64,000 nucleotides of DNA from Armatimonadota bacterium. GTDB taxonomy: Bacteria > Armatimonadota > Fimbriimonadia > Fimbriimonadales > Fimbriimonadaceae. The stretch is from assembly GCA_018268315.1 (NCBI GenBank), contig JAFDWU010000002.1:535153-599152 (forward strand). The letters run 5' to 3'. Within the stretch, counting starts at the first letter, position 1, and each line of letters opens with the position of its first letter. Of the stretch, positions 53,173 to 63,955 are shown piece by piece. The notes beneath the pieces were generated by a model. The model was not told the DNA's origin. It saw only the letters and a program-made list of their open reading frames with translations, and made no database searches. The position numbers and the translations under genes were made by a program.

Positions 53173-54365
53173 TAGTGGGCAACCTCCAAGATGCGGGGAT
53201 CGTACTGCGGCGTGGCCTTAGCCTTCTGGAAGTTCATTCCGAACACCCATAGCCAGAGGCCGGCGAAGCCCACAAGAGCGACAATGTCCCAAATTTGCGG
53301 AGTCGCATCTTTGCGAACCATCGCCACCACGATGTAGTACAGATCGACGAATCGGAAACAGAAAATCCAAAGCGCCAACTTAGCAAGCATCGAAGGGCGC
53401 GCTTTTGTACGCGGCGCCAGCAGCGCTAGGAAGGGCACGAAGAACTGGCCAAGCATCGTGGAAAGTCCAATCCACTGATAGCCGCCCAGTCCACGGTCAA
53501 CGTAATACTGCGCGATTGTTGGCAGGTTGCCGCTCCAGATGATCACCAACTGGCTGTAGTTGAAGTAAGCCCAGATCATCGTGAAAGCAAGCAGCAGGTT
53601 GCCGATGTCCCTTCTGCGATTTGCGGAGAATTGGCTTTCGACAAACGGCTCCTTGCCGTAGTTGCGGCAAGCCACAAAGGTCGCCATCGAGAGGGCGCTC
53701 AGTGCAGTGCCGTCCACGAAGATGCCGCCGAACATGGTGGAGTACCAGTGAGCGGAGAGCGCCATCACCCAGTCCGTGACCGCAAGCGTGAGCGTTACCA
53801 CGAACCAAACCAGCATCGGGGTTGCGAAGTTCGTTCGGCCTTGCTCCAGATTGAAGTCCTTGGTCTCGTCCTGCTTGATCGTCGACTGCCTCAGCTTATT
53901 GGCGATGAACGCCCAGCTAAGCAGAATGAACGCGGTGCGGAAGAGCACGAAAGTTGGCGTGTAGAATGCCGCGCGATGCTGCAGGGTTGGGTCTGCCGCG
54001 ACCTTCGCGGCATCTGCCCACGGATACAACTCGCCCGCCTTCAGCCAGATAGGAATGTAAAGCACCAGCAGGGCGATGAAGTTCGTCGCGCTGCCGCCTG
54101 CCTCGAAAATTCTAAGAAGCGGAAGCGCCCACTTGCCGCGCACCGAGTGGTGGAGCAATGTCCACCCGAAGCAGCCTATGCTCAGGCCCGTCCAGCACAT
54201 CCAGCCATAGAGGTAGGAAGTGATGGCCATTTTATCGCCGCTAAACACGAAGGCAAGGAGCGCTCCGAGGCCGATAATAGCAATCAGGCCGCCAAGCGGT
54301 CCAAGCTTTGCCAAGTTCAGCGGTTCGCCGGAACCAGTCGAGTGCTCTGCTGCGTGATCGCTCAC
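53172..54365 (-). CDS. actF: Alternative complex III membrane subunit ActF
   Basis: 397 residues with about ten membrane helices and no cofactor motif, the NrfD-like integral subunit of alternative complex III. Recognisable segments are SYLYGWMCWTGLSIGCFGWTLLHHSVRGKWALPLLR and QFVPFLALLAPRTKAR. It faces the quinol-oxidising core with ActC. GTG start overlapping the actE stop (GTGA). In operon order it is followed by the small membrane-protein gene. Confidence 0.87.
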   Translation of the reverse strand: MSDHAAEHSTGSGEPLNLAKLGPLGGLIAIIGLGALLAFVFSGDKMAITSYLYGWMCWTGLSIGCFGWTLLHHSVRGKWALPLLRIFEAGGSATNFIALLVLYIPIWLKAGELYPWADAAKVAADPTLQHRAAFYTPTFVLFRTAFILLSWAFIANKLRQSTIKQDETKDFNLEQGRTNFATPMLVWFVVTLTLAVTDWVMALSAHWYSTMFGGIFVDGTALSALSMATFVACRNYGKEPFVESQFSANRRRDIGNLLLAFTMIWAYFNYSQLVIIWSGNLPTIAQYYVDRGLGGYQWIGLSTMLGQFFVPFLALLAPRTKARPSMLAKLALWIFCFRFVDLYYIVVAMVRKDATPQIWDIVALVGFAGLWLWVFGMNFQKAKATPQYDPRILEVAH

Positions 54366-54952
54366 TTTGCGCCCTCCTTCTCAGTCCCGATAATGTCTTC
54401 CTTGTTCTCCGTGGTTAGGTCGCTCATTTTTGCGTTTTGGCTGCGCTGCAGAACTCGGATGTAGGCGACAATCGCCCAGCGATCCTTTGGCTCCACTCGC
54501 GAAGCGTAGGGGAACATCACGCCATAGCCGTTCGTGATTACATCGTAGAAGTGACCGACCGGCGCATTGCGCAAGCGGTCCGTGTGATAAGTCGCCGGCG
54601 GGCGCTTGAGGACAAGGCCGCGTTTTGCAATCATGCCTTGGCCATCGCCCAACTGCCCGTGGCAAGGCGTGCAGTAAATCCTGAACCGCTCCTGGCCGCG
54701 CTCCAGCAACTCCTTGGTCACCGGAAGCGGGAACTTGGTTACCGGCTTGCCGTCTACAATTCCTTTGAAGAAGGCATCGTCTTCTCGCAGCTTGCCGCGG
54801 GCGATCGTTCCTTCCTCGAACGCTCTCGCCGAGGCGTTATTGTTGTGGAACTCACTCTTATCCAAGGGCGCGAGCTTGGGCTGAACCCACATGTCGGTGT
54901 TGCAGCCCGCCATCATGATCAGGGCGAGAGGAATGAGGGCATTACGCTTCAT
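54362..54952 (-). CDS. actE: Alternative complex III monoheme cytochrome c ActE (lipoprotein)
   Basis: From ATG 54952, which overlaps the actD stop and follows GGGAGG, the product is 196 residues. The signal ends in lipobox LIMMAGC. The single heme c site is CTPCHG near residue 95, with a distal Met region (YGVMFPYASRVEPKDRWAIVAYIRVLQ). It carries electrons from the complex toward the oxidase. The longer frame to 54964 adds only MGGP and is less likely. Confidence 0.88.
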   Translation of the reverse strand: MKRNALIPLALIMMAGCNTDMWVQPKLAPLDKSEFHNNNASARAFEEGTIARGKLREDDAFFKGIVDGKPVTKFPLPVTKELLERGQERFRIYCTPCHGQLGDGQGMIAKRGLVLKRPPATYHTDRLRNAPVGHFYDVITNGYGVMFPYASRVEPKDRWAIVAYIRVLQRSQNAKMSDLTTENKEDIIGTEKEGAK

Positions 54953-55506
54953 TGGTCCTCCCATGCCACAGAGACCGAAGTGGCTTTGAGCTTCTTGAAG
55001 AATTCGATAACCTTTTCTTCATCGTAATTCGGATCGTGCGATTCCACCGCAAGGAAGAACCTATCTTGCGAGGCTCGCTCGAAGTTCGGCACGTTGAACA
55101 CCGGGTGGTACGGCATCGGAAGGCCGTTCATTGTGATCATCGCCAGCAGACCGGTGAGCGCGGAGAACAGAATCGTGCACTCGTACATAACCGGCAGGAA
55201 CGCCGGCCAGGAAAGGAACGGTTTGCCACCCGCATTGATCGGGTAATCGAATCCGCCGGTGTAGACCTCAAGCGTTATTCCCGTCATTGCGCCGATCACG
55301 CCGCCAAAGAACATCGCCCATCGCACTCGGTAATCCCGAAACTCGATGATGTCCGACAGACCATGGATCGGGAATGGCGTGTAGGCGTCCAGCCTGGCAT
55401 AGCCGGCTTCCTTTGCCTTCTTCGCCGCCGCGATCAGGGCGTCGCTGGTCTCGAATTCCGCGACCACGCCGTAGTTCTTTACAGGCTCCATCACTCCATG
55501 TGACAT
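54949..55506 (-). CDS. actD: Alternative complex III subunit ActD (DUF3341)
   Basis: 185 residues. The N-terminal YGVVAEFETSDALIAAAKKAKEAGYARLDAYTPFPIHGL block is the signature of DUF3341/ActD, followed by two membrane helices (FFGGVIGAMTGITLEVY, CTILFSALTGLLAMITM) and the end motif SQDRFFLAVES. It is a membrane-anchored subunit without cofactor. Three bases after actC. Confidence 0.9.
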   Translation of the reverse strand: MSHGVMEPVKNYGVVAEFETSDALIAAAKKAKEAGYARLDAYTPFPIHGLSDIIEFRDYRVRWAMFFGGVIGAMTGITLEVYTGGFDYPINAGGKPFLSWPAFLPVMYECTILFSALTGLLAMITMNGLPMPYHPVFNVPNFERASQDRFFLAVESHDPNYDEEKVIEFFKKLKATSVSVAWEDQ

Positions 55507-55509
55507 GGC

Positions 55510-56892
55510 TTAGTGAACCCCCGCGAGCTCGTGCTCAGAATCGTGCTTCTTCATGTGGTCAAGCTGCTCCTTGACTTCGAAGATGTTGATGGCCGGCAGG
55601 AACCTTACGAAAAGGAACATCAGGGTGATGAACATGCCGATCGAGCCACCGAACACTACGAAATCGAACAGCTTCGGATAGTACATCTTGTCTGCCGACG
55701 GCAGGTAGTTCCGAGTGAGCGACATCGGGATGATGACGAAGCGCTCCAGCCACATGCCGACGCTGACGATTAAGCTGACAATCCAGAGTGCGCCGATATT
55801 ACGGCGTGCCTTGTTCCACCACATGATCTGCGGGGCGATGCCATTGCAGAAAATAAGGGCATAGTAAGCGTATCGGTACGGACCGAATAGACGCCAGTTC
55901 AGCAGCGTCATTTCACCGGTTTCACCGCTGTACCAAGCGTAGAACAGCTCCAGCATGTAACCGTAGAACACGATCATGCCGGTAGCAAGCATGATCTTCG
56001 CCATCCAGTCGAGGTGCTTGGCGGTGATGAGGTCCTTCAAACCGTACATCGCGCGCACCGGAATCGCAAGCAGGAGCACCATCGCAAAGCCTGCGAAGAC
56101 GGCGCCAGCTACGAAGTAGGGCGGGAATACGGTGACGTTCCAGCCAGGGACGATCGATACGGCGAAGTCGTAGGACACGATCGTGTGGACCGAAAGAACC
56201 AGCGGCGTCGAAAGACCGGCAAGAATGAGATAAAGCTGCTGGTAGCGCTCCCAATGCTTAACCGACCCGCGCCAGCCAAGGCAGAGGAAAGCGAAGAGCT
56301 TCTTTACCCACATCGGCTTTGCGCGATCTCGCAGGGTGGCAAGGTCAGGGATGAGGCCCACGTACCAGAACACTGCCGAAACCGTGAAGTAGGTTGAAAC
56401 CGCGAAGACGTCCCAAATAAGCGGAGAACGCCACTGCGGCCAAACGCCCATGATGTTCGGATATGGGAACAGCCAGAAGTCGTTCCATGGTCGGCCTGTA
56501 TGTAACGCTGGATACAAACCAGCACACATAACCGCGAAGATCGTCATTGCTTCTGCGAAGCGGTTGATGGAGTTGCGCCACTGTTGCTGGAGCAGCAAGA
56601 GGATCGCGGAGATGAGAGTTCCCGCGTGGCCGATACCGATCCACCAGACGAAGTTGATAATGTCGAAGCCCCAAGCCGCCGGCTGGTTGTTGCCCCAGAT
56701 TCCGATACCTTGGTAAAGCAGCCAGCCAACGCCGATTGGCAGCAACTGCAGTACGCCAAAGGCGGCGAGGACGATCATGAACCACGTCTTGGTGTGCCGC
56801 TTGCTGTCGAGGACGACGTCCGTTACCATCTCATCGATGGTTTCGAGCGTCTGGCTCCCCATTATCAGCTTGTTGTTCATCGGTTCAGTCAT
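55510..56892 (-). CDS. actC: Alternative complex III membrane subunit ActC (NrfD-like)
   Basis: 460 residues with about ten membrane helices. The typical NrfD/PsrC-type segment FVWWIGIGHAGTLISAILLLLQQQWRNSINRFAEAM is near residue 85, and AGLYPALHTGRPW near 122. This is the quinol-binding membrane subunit of the complex. The ATG overlaps the actB stop by one base (TAATG). Confidence 0.9.
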   Translation of the reverse strand: MTEPMNNKLIMGSQTLETIDEMVTDVVLDSKRHTKTWFMIVLAAFGVLQLLPIGVGWLLYQGIGIWGNNQPAAWGFDIINFVWWIGIGHAGTLISAILLLLQQQWRNSINRFAEAMTIFAVMCAGLYPALHTGRPWNDFWLFPYPNIMGVWPQWRSPLIWDVFAVSTYFTVSAVFWYVGLIPDLATLRDRAKPMWVKKLFAFLCLGWRGSVKHWERYQQLYLILAGLSTPLVLSVHTIVSYDFAVSIVPGWNVTVFPPYFVAGAVFAGFAMVLLLAIPVRAMYGLKDLITAKHLDWMAKIMLATGMIVFYGYMLELFYAWYSGETGEMTLLNWRLFGPYRYAYYALIFCNGIAPQIMWWNKARRNIGALWIVSLIVSVGMWLERFVIIPMSLTRNYLPSADKMYYPKLFDFVVFGGSIGMFITLMFLFVRFLPAINIFEVKEQLDHMKKHDSEHELAGVH

Positions 56893-59800
56893 TAGGCTGT
56901 GATCTCCGTGTTCGGGTTGCGGACTTTGCCAAGGTGAGTGGTTCTCGGCCTTGTGTTAACTTCTTCTAGCAGCTTGTAGCCCCTTATGCTTGAGCGCAGC
57001 TTGCTGACCTTGCTATCCTTGTCGGCGATGTTGCCAAACACGATGGCTTGGGTCGGGCATGCTTGCTGGCAGGCGGTGATGATGTCGCCATCCTTCGGAT
57101 CCTGGCCCTGCTTCTTCGCCTCGATGCGCGCTTCGTTGATGCGCTGCACGCAGTAAGTGCACTTCTCCATCACGCCTCGTCCTCGCACCGTAACCTCAGG
57201 GTTGTTCAGCATCTTGAGGAGCTGAACTCCGTTCGGCTTGGGCTGCCTTGCCTCAGGCGGCTTCTGGGTCGTGAACTGGTCCTGGTTATCCGAGTAATTG
57301 AAGTAGTTGAACCGCCGGACCTTGTAAGGACAGTTGTTGGAGCAGTATCTAGTTCCAACGCAGCGGTTGTAAACCATCTGGTTCAGTCCCTCATGGCTGT
57401 GCACCGTTGCGCCAACCGGGCAAACCGGCTCGCAAGGCGCCTTCTCGCAATGCACGCACATGACGGGCTGCCAGGTCACCGTGGGATTATCGAGCGTTCC
57501 GCTGTAATACCGGTCGATTCGGAGCCAGTGAAGCTCTCGGCCACGGGCAACTTCCGTCTTGCCGACGGTCGGGATATTGTTCTCTGCTTGGCAAGCAAGG
57601 ACGCAGGCGCTGCAGCCGGTGCAGACGTTCATGTCTACCGTCATGCCCCACTGCGGGCCATTGTACTGCCAAATATCTTCTGGATAAAGGTTTGCCAGTT
57701 CCTTCGGCTCTTCCGGCTTGAACTTCATAAGCCCCGCCAGGGTCCATTCCTTCAGAACTTCGCGCTCATCATCAATGGTGTTGTGGCTCTGAGTCGTGGC
57801 CACCTTGTAAACCTGGGCAACACGGGTGATCGCGGCGGGAGCGAAGTGCATGGCGCCGGACGTTCTCATGCGGTAGACGTTGAATCCGCCCTTGCGCATG
57901 ATGTCCGAGCCTTCTTCATCGGACATTGCAATCGTTCCGGAAACCGTGCGGCCAAAACCGTAGTAAAGCGTGATGACGTCTTCCGGCTGGCCAGGAGTCA
58001 GGAACTGGGCCATCTTGATGGTCTTACCACCAATCTCCAGGTTCACCATCTCGTCGTCGTCCCCGAACTTCAAGCCCTTGGACATCGTTGGCGAAATGAG
58101 CGCCGGGTTATCCCAGACCACTTTAGTAAGAGGCCGCGGGAGTTCCATTAACCAACCAAGGTTCGCAAAGCGACCATCGAGGATGTAAGGATCGGGCAAG
58201 AACAGAACTTCGGTGCCGCTGATCGGCTTGCCGACCGTTGGCTCGATCGCCTTGCACGCAACCGTCTTTGCAGGATGCGCGGTGCCATCGATGAAGCCGT
58301 CGTGGATGCAGCGGTTCATCTTCTTCTCGAAGCCAGCGCCTGTGCCGAGCAGGGTTTCCATGGTCTGGACGAAGATCTCGTGATCTCGCGCGGCAGCGCC
58401 ACTCAGCGCGGCGAACATTTCCGGCGCGGAGCGCGTGTCGTCTAACGGAGCGCAAAGCGGCTGCGCGATAGACAGGGTGCCGTCGTAAGCCTTGGCAATA
58501 TTCCAGCCTTCCAACGTATGCGATGAAGGCAGGTGCCACTGGCACTTCTCCGACGTTTCGTCGGCATAGAGTCCGAAGCGAGCGCGAACTGGAACCTTGC
58601 CGAGCGCCTGCTCAAACTGGAGGTCAGCCGGGGTATCGAAGACCGGGTTTCCATCGAGAATTATCAGCGCCTTGACTGCACCGGAATTCATCTCTGCAAC
58701 CAAATTCTTCAATCCGGTGAGCTGATTCTCTGGGCGAAGCTGCACCGGCTCGATCATCTTGACCGTCTTGCCGAGGTTGCCAAGCGCAGCGTTCAGCGCA
58801 TGAACCATGGCGTGAACCTCAGCCGGCTGATGGTCGCCCGTGACCACGATGCTGCGGCCCGCATGCGCCTTCAAATCCTTGACAATGGAATCAAGCGCAC
58901 GGCGAGGAACACCGGGGGTATCTGGCACCGCTTTACCAGTCGCAATGGCAAGAAGCGCGGCGGCAACGCCCTGGATGCGGGAAGGCTTGACGCCCCAACG
59001 ATGGTCTGCCATCGCGCCAGTCGGGGTTACCGTGCTTTCAAATGCATAGAGCCGGTTCATCGTGTGGCCTTTCGAGCCAACCGTCTCAGGCACGTCTCGA
59101 CGTCGAGAAGCGAAGTCGCGGCTGTAAACCAACCAGCCGGGAAGGCTGGTCAAGAAATCGCCATCCAAGGAGACGATAACATCGGCGTCCTTGAAGTTGT
59201 AAATCGGGGTAACTGGCTGGCCGAACGCCTGAACCGCGCCATCGTGAACCGAATCTCTCGCCGTCGGCTCGTACTGAACCCACTTGACACCTGGATAAGC
59301 CTTCTGTAGCTTTTCGATTCCGCCAAGCATCATCAGGGAAACCACGGTCGGAGCCAGAATTCGCACGCCCTCGCCCTTGGTAGCCCGCAATGTATCGCCC
59401 ATTGAAGCGTAGAACGCTTCCCAAGTCGAGCCGAGGCCATCCTTCGTGACCATCTGCGAGCGGTCCGGATCGTAAAGCTCAAGGATCGCAGCCTGAATCA
59501 TCGGGTTGGCAGCGCCTAAGCTGCCTGGATGCTGCGGGTTGCCTTCAATCTTCGTTGGGCGGCCCTCGTGGCTCTCAACGAGCACGCCCGTTGCATAGCC
59601 ATTCAGAACAATAGAAGATGCGAAGTAAAGCGCGGTGCCCACCAGCATGTCTTCCGGCTGGCGGACGTAAGGAACAACCTTGCGCTCGTCAAGGAAAAAT
59701 CCACGGCAACCGGAAAGGCTTGCCAGCGCCAGGGATGCGCCCATGAACTTGATAAAGCTCCGGCGGTCCATCGAGAGCAGGTCTTTGCGGTTTGGAAACT

Positions 59801-59945
59801 CGTCTTCAGCGCTCGCCAGGTACTCCGGCGTCTTCGCCAGTTCATCGACGCTGCGATAGTATTTCTTGGCAGGATTGCTTGCCAACGTTTCCTCTACCGA
59901 TTCCAGATCGATCTTCTTACCCACTGCCTTCTCCTGATCCATCAT
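56892..59945 (-). CDS. actB: Alternative complex III iron-sulfur/molybdopterin-like fusion subunit ActB
   Basis: From ATG 59945 the product is 1017 residues. A Tat motif DRRSFIKF leads into a lipobox-like LSGC near residue 78. A molybdopterin-oxidoreductase-like domain without an active cofactor pattern (about 90-730) precedes a ferredoxin domain with four Cys groups: [11 protein letters not shown] near 780, [14 protein letters not shown] near 820, [12 protein letters not shown] near 850 and CTYC...CQQACP near 905-945. This fused layout is standard for ActB. It relays electrons within the complex. The start overlaps the actA stop (ATGA). Confidence 0.9.
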   Translation of the reverse strand: MMDQEKAVGKKIDLESVEETLASNPAKKYYRSVDELAKTPEYLASAEDEFPNRKDLLSMDRRSFIKFMGASLALASLSGCRGFFLDERKVVPYVRQPEDMLVGTALYFASSIVLNGYATGVLVESHEGRPTKIEGNPQHPGSLGAANPMIQAAILELYDPDRSQMVTKDGLGSTWEAFYASMGDTLRATKGEGVRILAPTVVSLMMLGGIEKLQKAYPGVKWVQYEPTARDSVHDGAVQAFGQPVTPIYNFKDADVIVSLDGDFLTSLPGWLVYSRDFASRRRDVPETVGSKGHTMNRLYAFESTVTPTGAMADHRWGVKPSRIQGVAAALLAIATGKAVPDTPGVPRRALDSIVKDLKAHAGRSIVVTGDHQPAEVHAMVHALNAALGNLGKTVKMIEPVQLRPENQLTGLKNLVAEMNSGAVKALIILDGNPVFDTPADLQFEQALGKVPVRARFGLYADETSEKCQWHLPSSHTLEGWNIAKAYDGTLSIAQPLCAPLDDTRSAPEMFAALSGAAARDHEIFVQTMETLLGTGAGFEKKMNRCIHDGFIDGTAHPAKTVACKAIEPTVGKPISGTEVLFLPDPYILDGRFANLGWLMELPRPLTKVVWDNPALISPTMSKGLKFGDDDEMVNLEIGGKTIKMAQFLTPGQPEDVITLYYGFGRTVSGTIAMSDEEGSDIMRKGGFNVYRMRTSGAMHFAPAAITRVAQVYKVATTQSHNTIDDEREVLKEWTLAGLMKFKPEEPKELANLYPEDIWQYNGPQWGMTVDMNVCTGCSACVLACQAENNIPTVGKTEVARGRELHWLRIDRYYSGTLDNPTVTWQPVMCVHCEKAPCEPVCPVGATVHSHEGLNQMVYNRCVGTRYCSNNCPYKVRRFNYFNYSDNQDQFTTQKPPEARQPKPNGVQLLKMLNNPEVTVRGRGVMEKCTYCVQRINEARIEAKKQGQDPKDGDIITACQQACPTQAIVFGNIADKDSKVSKLRSSIRGYKLLEEVNTRPRTTHLGKVRNPNTEITA

Positions 59946-60691
59946 CGGTGACACACCCAGCAGTCGGCGAGTTGCTGCACTTTAACGCCGTATTGATTCA
60001 CGAGCTTCTTGCCCTTTTCGATTTCCTTTGCGTCGCCAGTTTCCTGCTCTTCACCGGCAAGGATTCCGTTTTCGCGAGGAGTCAACTCTTCTTTCGCCTG
60101 CATCTTCCAGTACAGGTCGAAAACCTGTTGGCGCGGAGTCTGGTTCGGCTTGGTCTCGTCCTTGTACAGATACTTCTCAGGGGCTCGGTGGCACTTCAAG
60201 CACCACTGCATCTGGAACGACTTGCCCTTCGCAGTAATTGGCATGTTCTGAACCGGGCCGTGGCAGTTATTGCAGTTGATGCCGCGCGCGACGTGAATGC
60301 TGTGGTTGAAGTAAACGAATTCAGGAGTCTTGTTCACCAAGTTCCACTGAATGGGTGTTCCGGTTTCGTAAGATTGGCGCACCGGCTCCAGGAGCGGGCT
60401 GTTCGTCCAAATCTGCGAGTGGCAACTCATGCACGTTTCGGTTGCGGGTAACCCTGCATAAGACGACTTCTCAACTGCCGTGTGGCAGTATCGACAGTCG
60501 ATGCCAAGTTCCCAGGCGTGGTGGGTGTGGCTGAAGGGCACCGGCTGGTTCTTTGCCGTCCCGACCTTGGTGTTCAGAGGGGACCTCGAGAACGCCGCCA
60601 GGGAGAGCCCGATCAAAACCGGCGTGAGCCCGCCCAGCACGATGCTGGTTCGAGCGTAGTTATTTGCGCTTGGTTTGAATAACTGAGCCAT
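59942..60691 (-). CDS. actA: Alternative complex III pentaheme cytochrome c ActA
   Basis: 249 residues with an N-terminal membrane helix (TSIVLGGLTPVLIGLSLAAF) and five heme c sites: CRYCH, CMSCH, CNNCH, CLKCH and CWVCH, the number expected of ActA. It passes electrons from the iron-sulfur subunit to the monoheme cytochrome. Nine bases after the ctaAB gene. Confidence 0.92.
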   Translation of the reverse strand: MAQLFKPSANNYARTSIVLGGLTPVLIGLSLAAFSRSPLNTKVGTAKNQPVPFSHTHHAWELGIDCRYCHTAVEKSSYAGLPATETCMSCHSQIWTNSPLLEPVRQSYETGTPIQWNLVNKTPEFVYFNHSIHVARGINCNNCHGPVQNMPITAKGKSFQMQWCLKCHRAPEKYLYKDETKPNQTPRQQVFDLYWKMQAKEELTPRENGILAGEEQETGDAKEIEKGKKLVNQYGVKVQQLADCWVCHR

Positions 60692-60700
60692 GAGTTTTTG

Positions 60701-62596
60701 TTAGGAAAGCACCGCCCGATCCACTGCCACCATCAGGAACAGAATTGCGAGATAGAGCATCGAGAACTTATAAAGCGAAACCGCATTGGGCCGGTTAACG
60801 CTTCGATACAGAGTCAGACAACGAGCAAGAAGGATTACGTTAAGCGCGATGACCGTGGTCATGTACAGCCAACCTGCGCTGCGCTGGAATAGCGGCATCA
60901 CGGAAACGATCGTAGTCAGAATCGCATAGAGGCCGATCTGGATTGTCGTTACGCGCTCTCCGTGAACCACCGGGAGCATCGGCACTCCGGCTTCCGCGTA
61001 GTCATCCTTAATCAGCAGGGCGAGAGCCCAGAAGTGAACCGGTGTCCACATAAAGATGATTGCGAACAAATAGAGAGCCAAAGGCGAGAGATCGCCGGTC
61101 ACTGCCGACCACCCAACCAGCGGAGGGAATGCCCCCGCCGCGCCGCCGATAACAATGTTGTGCCAGGTGCGGCGCTTCAACAGCATCGTGTAAACGATTA
61201 CGTAATAGACCAGGCCAGCAAGGGAAAGAAGGGCGGCAAGCAGGTTCGCAGTCGCGCAGAGCAGACCGAACGAGAGAACCGCCAGCCCGAGAGCGAAAAG
61301 GAGGGCTGAACGGGAGCTGATGTGCTCGGTAACCGTTGGGCGCTTCGAGGTCCGCTTCATCGTGCCATCGATGTCGCGGTCGATCACCATGTTAATCGTA
61401 TTCGCTGCGCCGGCAGACATGTATCCACCAAGCGTCACCCCAAGAACCAGCAACAGGCTCGGCCATTCATGGCGCGTGCCAGCTGCAGTGAAAAGCGCGG
61501 CAAGCGTAGTGAAGAGGAGAAGACTGATAACGCGCGGCTTGGTAAGGGCGATGTAATCCTTAACGAGCGCCTTTCCGACCGGCTTGTACTCGTCGATCAG
61601 CGCGAGATTCGGGTGCTCCATCTCTCGAACCGGAACATCGCTGCGCATGGCGGCAGTCGCCAAGGAGACAAAGGCGATCCACACTGCGTCGGCAGCCATC
61701 AGGTGGACAAGCTGCATCCACACAGGCGCCTGGATAGCGATGTTAACGAGCCCAAGGGAAAGCTGGAGCGTGTAAATCAACATCGTCCACTGGGCCGCCG
61801 CCTTGACATGGGGCGAAGGGCGAAGGTGAATGAGCATTCCGCTCATCAGCAACAGGTAAAGGAATACGGAAACTGAGATTAGCGGGTGCAACGGCTGAAG
61901 GCGGTTAAGATAGTGCGCGCCCGGCGCCATCGCGGTGGCAAGCACGTTGTCGGTCGGCTTCAGCATGTGGCCAAGCGCGGAAAGCGCCCCGCTCATGCCG
62001 AGAGCCAGGAGCAGAAATGCTCCCAATCCGAGGAGATAAGGGGCCGCGCCTTGCTCCCGCCGGCGAATTGTCACATCTGGAACCGAAAGGAGAGCCGCCA
62101 TGGTCAGGCAGGCGAGCAGGATAAAGGTGTTCGTGAGGTGAGAGCACATCGCGACGGCGCGATAGACGCTATCGTTATGGGCAACTAGCTTAAAGAGCAC
62201 CAGGCCCGCGCCCAGAAGCGCTTCCGTGACAGTAAAGAACAGTGCGCCAATTGCCGCCTTTCGCGCCTGGTGGAACTTGGGAAGCTTTGTGATCGCAAAG
62301 AGCGCAAGCGCGACTACCAAGATGAGGGCAACGCCCGAAGATGCACGGTGGCTAAATTCGATGATGCGGGTCAGCGTCGCATTTGTGGGAATTACCTGAC
62401 CACCGCAGTCAGGCCAGTGGTCGCCGCAGCCGTCACCGGAAAATGTGGCTCGCACATAAGCGCCCCATGCTACAACGCCGACGTTGTAGAGCAGAACGAT
62501 CCAAGCGAAGAGGTGGAATTTGCGAAGATTGGAGACAAGATCGCCAGACAAATGCGAACCTGCACCCACTCCTTCTCCACGGACCTTCAGAAACAT
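60701..62596 (-). CDS. ctaAB: Fused heme A synthase-protoheme IX farnesyltransferase (CtaA-CtaB)
   Basis: 631 residues. The first half (about 20-310) is CtaA/Cox15-like with eight membrane helices and [13 protein letters not shown] and EFSHRASSG motifs bearing the His and Cys of the family. The second half (about 330-631) is CtaB/Cox10-like: [37 protein letters not shown] near 405 and [19 protein letters not shown] near 530. The pair converts heme B to heme O and then heme A for the downstream oxidase. Both halves are normally separate genes; fusion also occurs in Thermus. First gene of the respiratory operon. Confidence 0.9.
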   Translation of the reverse strand: MFLKVRGEGVGAGSHLSGDLVSNLRKFHLFAWIVLLYNVGVVAWGAYVRATFSGDGCGDHWPDCGGQVIPTNATLTRIIEFSHRASSGVALILVVALALFAITKLPKFHQARKAAIGALFFTVTEALLGAGLVLFKLVAHNDSVYRAVAMCSHLTNTFILLACLTMAALLSVPDVTIRRREQGAAPYLLGLGAFLLLALGMSGALSALGHMLKPTDNVLATAMAPGAHYLNRLQPLHPLISVSVFLYLLLMSGMLIHLRPSPHVKAAAQWTMLIYTLQLSLGLVNIAIQAPVWMQLVHLMAADAVWIAFVSLATAAMRSDVPVREMEHPNLALIDEYKPVGKALVKDYIALTKPRVISLLLFTTLAALFTAAGTRHEWPSLLLVLGVTLGGYMSAGAANTINMVIDRDIDGTMKRTSKRPTVTEHISSRSALLFALGLAVLSFGLLCATANLLAALLSLAGLVYYVIVYTMLLKRRTWHNIVIGGAAGAFPPLVGWSAVTGDLSPLALYLFAIIFMWTPVHFWALALLIKDDYAEAGVPMLPVVHGERVTTIQIGLYAILTTIVSVMPLFQRSAGWLYMTTVIALNVILLARCLTLYRSVNRPNAVSLYKFSMLYLAILFLMVAVDRAVLS

Positions 62597-62616
62597 CCCT
62601 ATTCCAACCCTAAACG

Positions 62617-62622
62617 ACTATA
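62617..62622 (-). promoter_or_regulatory. Possible -10 element for the respiratory operon
   Basis: TATAGT on the minus strand, 20 bases before the ctaAB ATG. No good -35 hexamer lies 16-18 bases upstream, so support is weak. A TTTCAC-N6-GTGAAA inverted repeat (62664-62681) and a TCACCC-A-GGGTGA dyad (62703-62715) lie farther upstream, between this element and tyrS, and could be operators or termination hairpins. Confidence 0.35.
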
Positions 62623-62743
62623 CCAAGGTGACGTTGAGCTTTGCTGAAGGGGCGCAAAGCAACTTTCACGAAAAAGTGAAACCTCAGTACTGGTGAACTT
62701 CATCACCCAGGGTGAATGTCATGGTTTCTAACCACAACAGCGG

Positions 62744-63955
62744 CTACAGGACCAACTTGCGGAAGTTGTGTTTGCCAACTTTCAGCACTTTGCCAACCAG
62801 TTCTTGCACGTGTACCGCTTTGACGGGATCAGAAATCTTTTCGCCGTCAAGAGACACCGCTCCCGCCTCCATCAGCTTGCGCGCTTCGCTGTTGCTCTTG
62901 GCTAAACCAAGCGCGGAGATCAGGCTCGGCATCTTCAGGTAGCCATCGATCAATTCCGAAGCGGGGATCGTTGCTTCCGGTGCGTCAACCGGCTGCTTTC
63001 GCTGGCTGAACGTCTCTAGAAAATACTTGTCAGCTTCTTCGGCAGCTTCCGCACTGTGATAGAGGGTGACGAGTTCGCGCGCAATGCGACGCTTGACGTC
63101 CCGCGGATTCAAAGAGCCATCTGCGGCCTGCTTTAGAAGCGCTTTGTATTCGTCTACCGGCACATCTGTGCAGAGTTCGAAGTAGTTCTCCATCACGTGG
63201 TCGGGAATCGACATCGCTTTGCCGTACATGTCGTTCGGCTCTTCTGTGATCGCAATGAAGTTGCCGAGCGATTGCGACATCTTTTCCTTGCCGTCGGTGC
63301 CGAGAAGCAGCGGGCAGAGCATCGCAATCTGCGGCTCCATGTCGTATTGGCCCATCAGGTTCCGGCCAACGAGGATGTTGAACTTCTGATCGTTGCCGCC
63401 CAACTCAATGTCGCAATTTATTGCGATAGAGTCGTATCCCTGGCACAGAGGGTACAGGATTTCATGCATCGCCACCGGCTTATTCTCGTTAAGCCGATTT
63501 GTGAAATCGTCGCGCTCCAGGATGCGCGCAACCGTGTAGCGCGAGGTCAGCCGGATTACGTCCGCGAAATCCATCTTCCCAAGCCAATCGCCGTTGTAAG
63601 TAATTTCAGTCCTGTCGGGGTCGAGAATCTTGTAAACCTGCGTGCTAACCGCCTCAACGTTCCGTTGGACTTCCTCGCGGGTGAGTTGGGGGCGAGTTTT
63701 GCTTTTGCCGCTCGGATCGCCAATTTGGGCAGTAAAGTCTCCGATGATAAGGCAGGCTACGTGGCCGAGCCGCTGGAAATCTCTTAGCTTGCGAAGAACC
63801 ACCGCCCAGCCGAGAGTCACGTGGGCTACGGTAGGATCAACACCCAGCTTGACTCGCAACTGCTTGCCGGACTTGAGGCGCGCCACGAGGTCTTCTTCGC
63901 TGATAATCTCAGTGGTGCCCCGGCGCAGGAAATTAAGCTGATCTTCAATGGTCAT
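62744..63955 (-). CDS. tyrS: Tyrosyl-tRNA synthetase
   Basis: 403 residues. The class I motif HVTLGWAVVLRKLRDFQ near residue 45 corresponds to HIGH, and KMSQS near 233 to KMSKS. The C-terminal S4-like domain contains GLAKSNSEARKLMEAGAVSLDGEKI. Length and layout fit the TyrZ-type bacterial enzyme. The 147 bases to the ctaAB start hold two inverted repeats but no gene. Confidence 0.93.
   Translation of the reverse strand: MTIEDQLNFLRRGTTEIISEEDLVARLKSGKQLRVKLGVDPTVAHVTLGWAVVLRKLRDFQRLGHVACLIIGDFTAQIGDPSGKSKTRPQLTREEVQRNVEAVSTQVYKILDPDRTEITYNGDWLGKMDFADVIRLTSRYTVARILERDDFTNRLNENKPVAMHEILYPLCQGYDSIAINCDIELGGNDQKFNILVGRNLMGQYDMEPQIAMLCPLLLGTDGKEKMSQSLGNFIAITEEPNDMYGKAMSIPDHVMENYFELCTDVPVDEYKALLKQAADGSLNPRDVKRRIARELVTLYHSAEAAEEADKYFLETFSQRKQPVDAPEATIPASELIDGYLKMPSLISALGLAKSNSEARKLMEAGAVSLDGEKISDPVKAVHVQELVGKVLKVGKHNFRKLVL

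Noticed and set aside
57048-58151. Long plus-strand frame opposite actB
   Set aside because: It mirrors the coding strand of actB, is rich in Arg/Leu/His and has no family match. A shadow frame.
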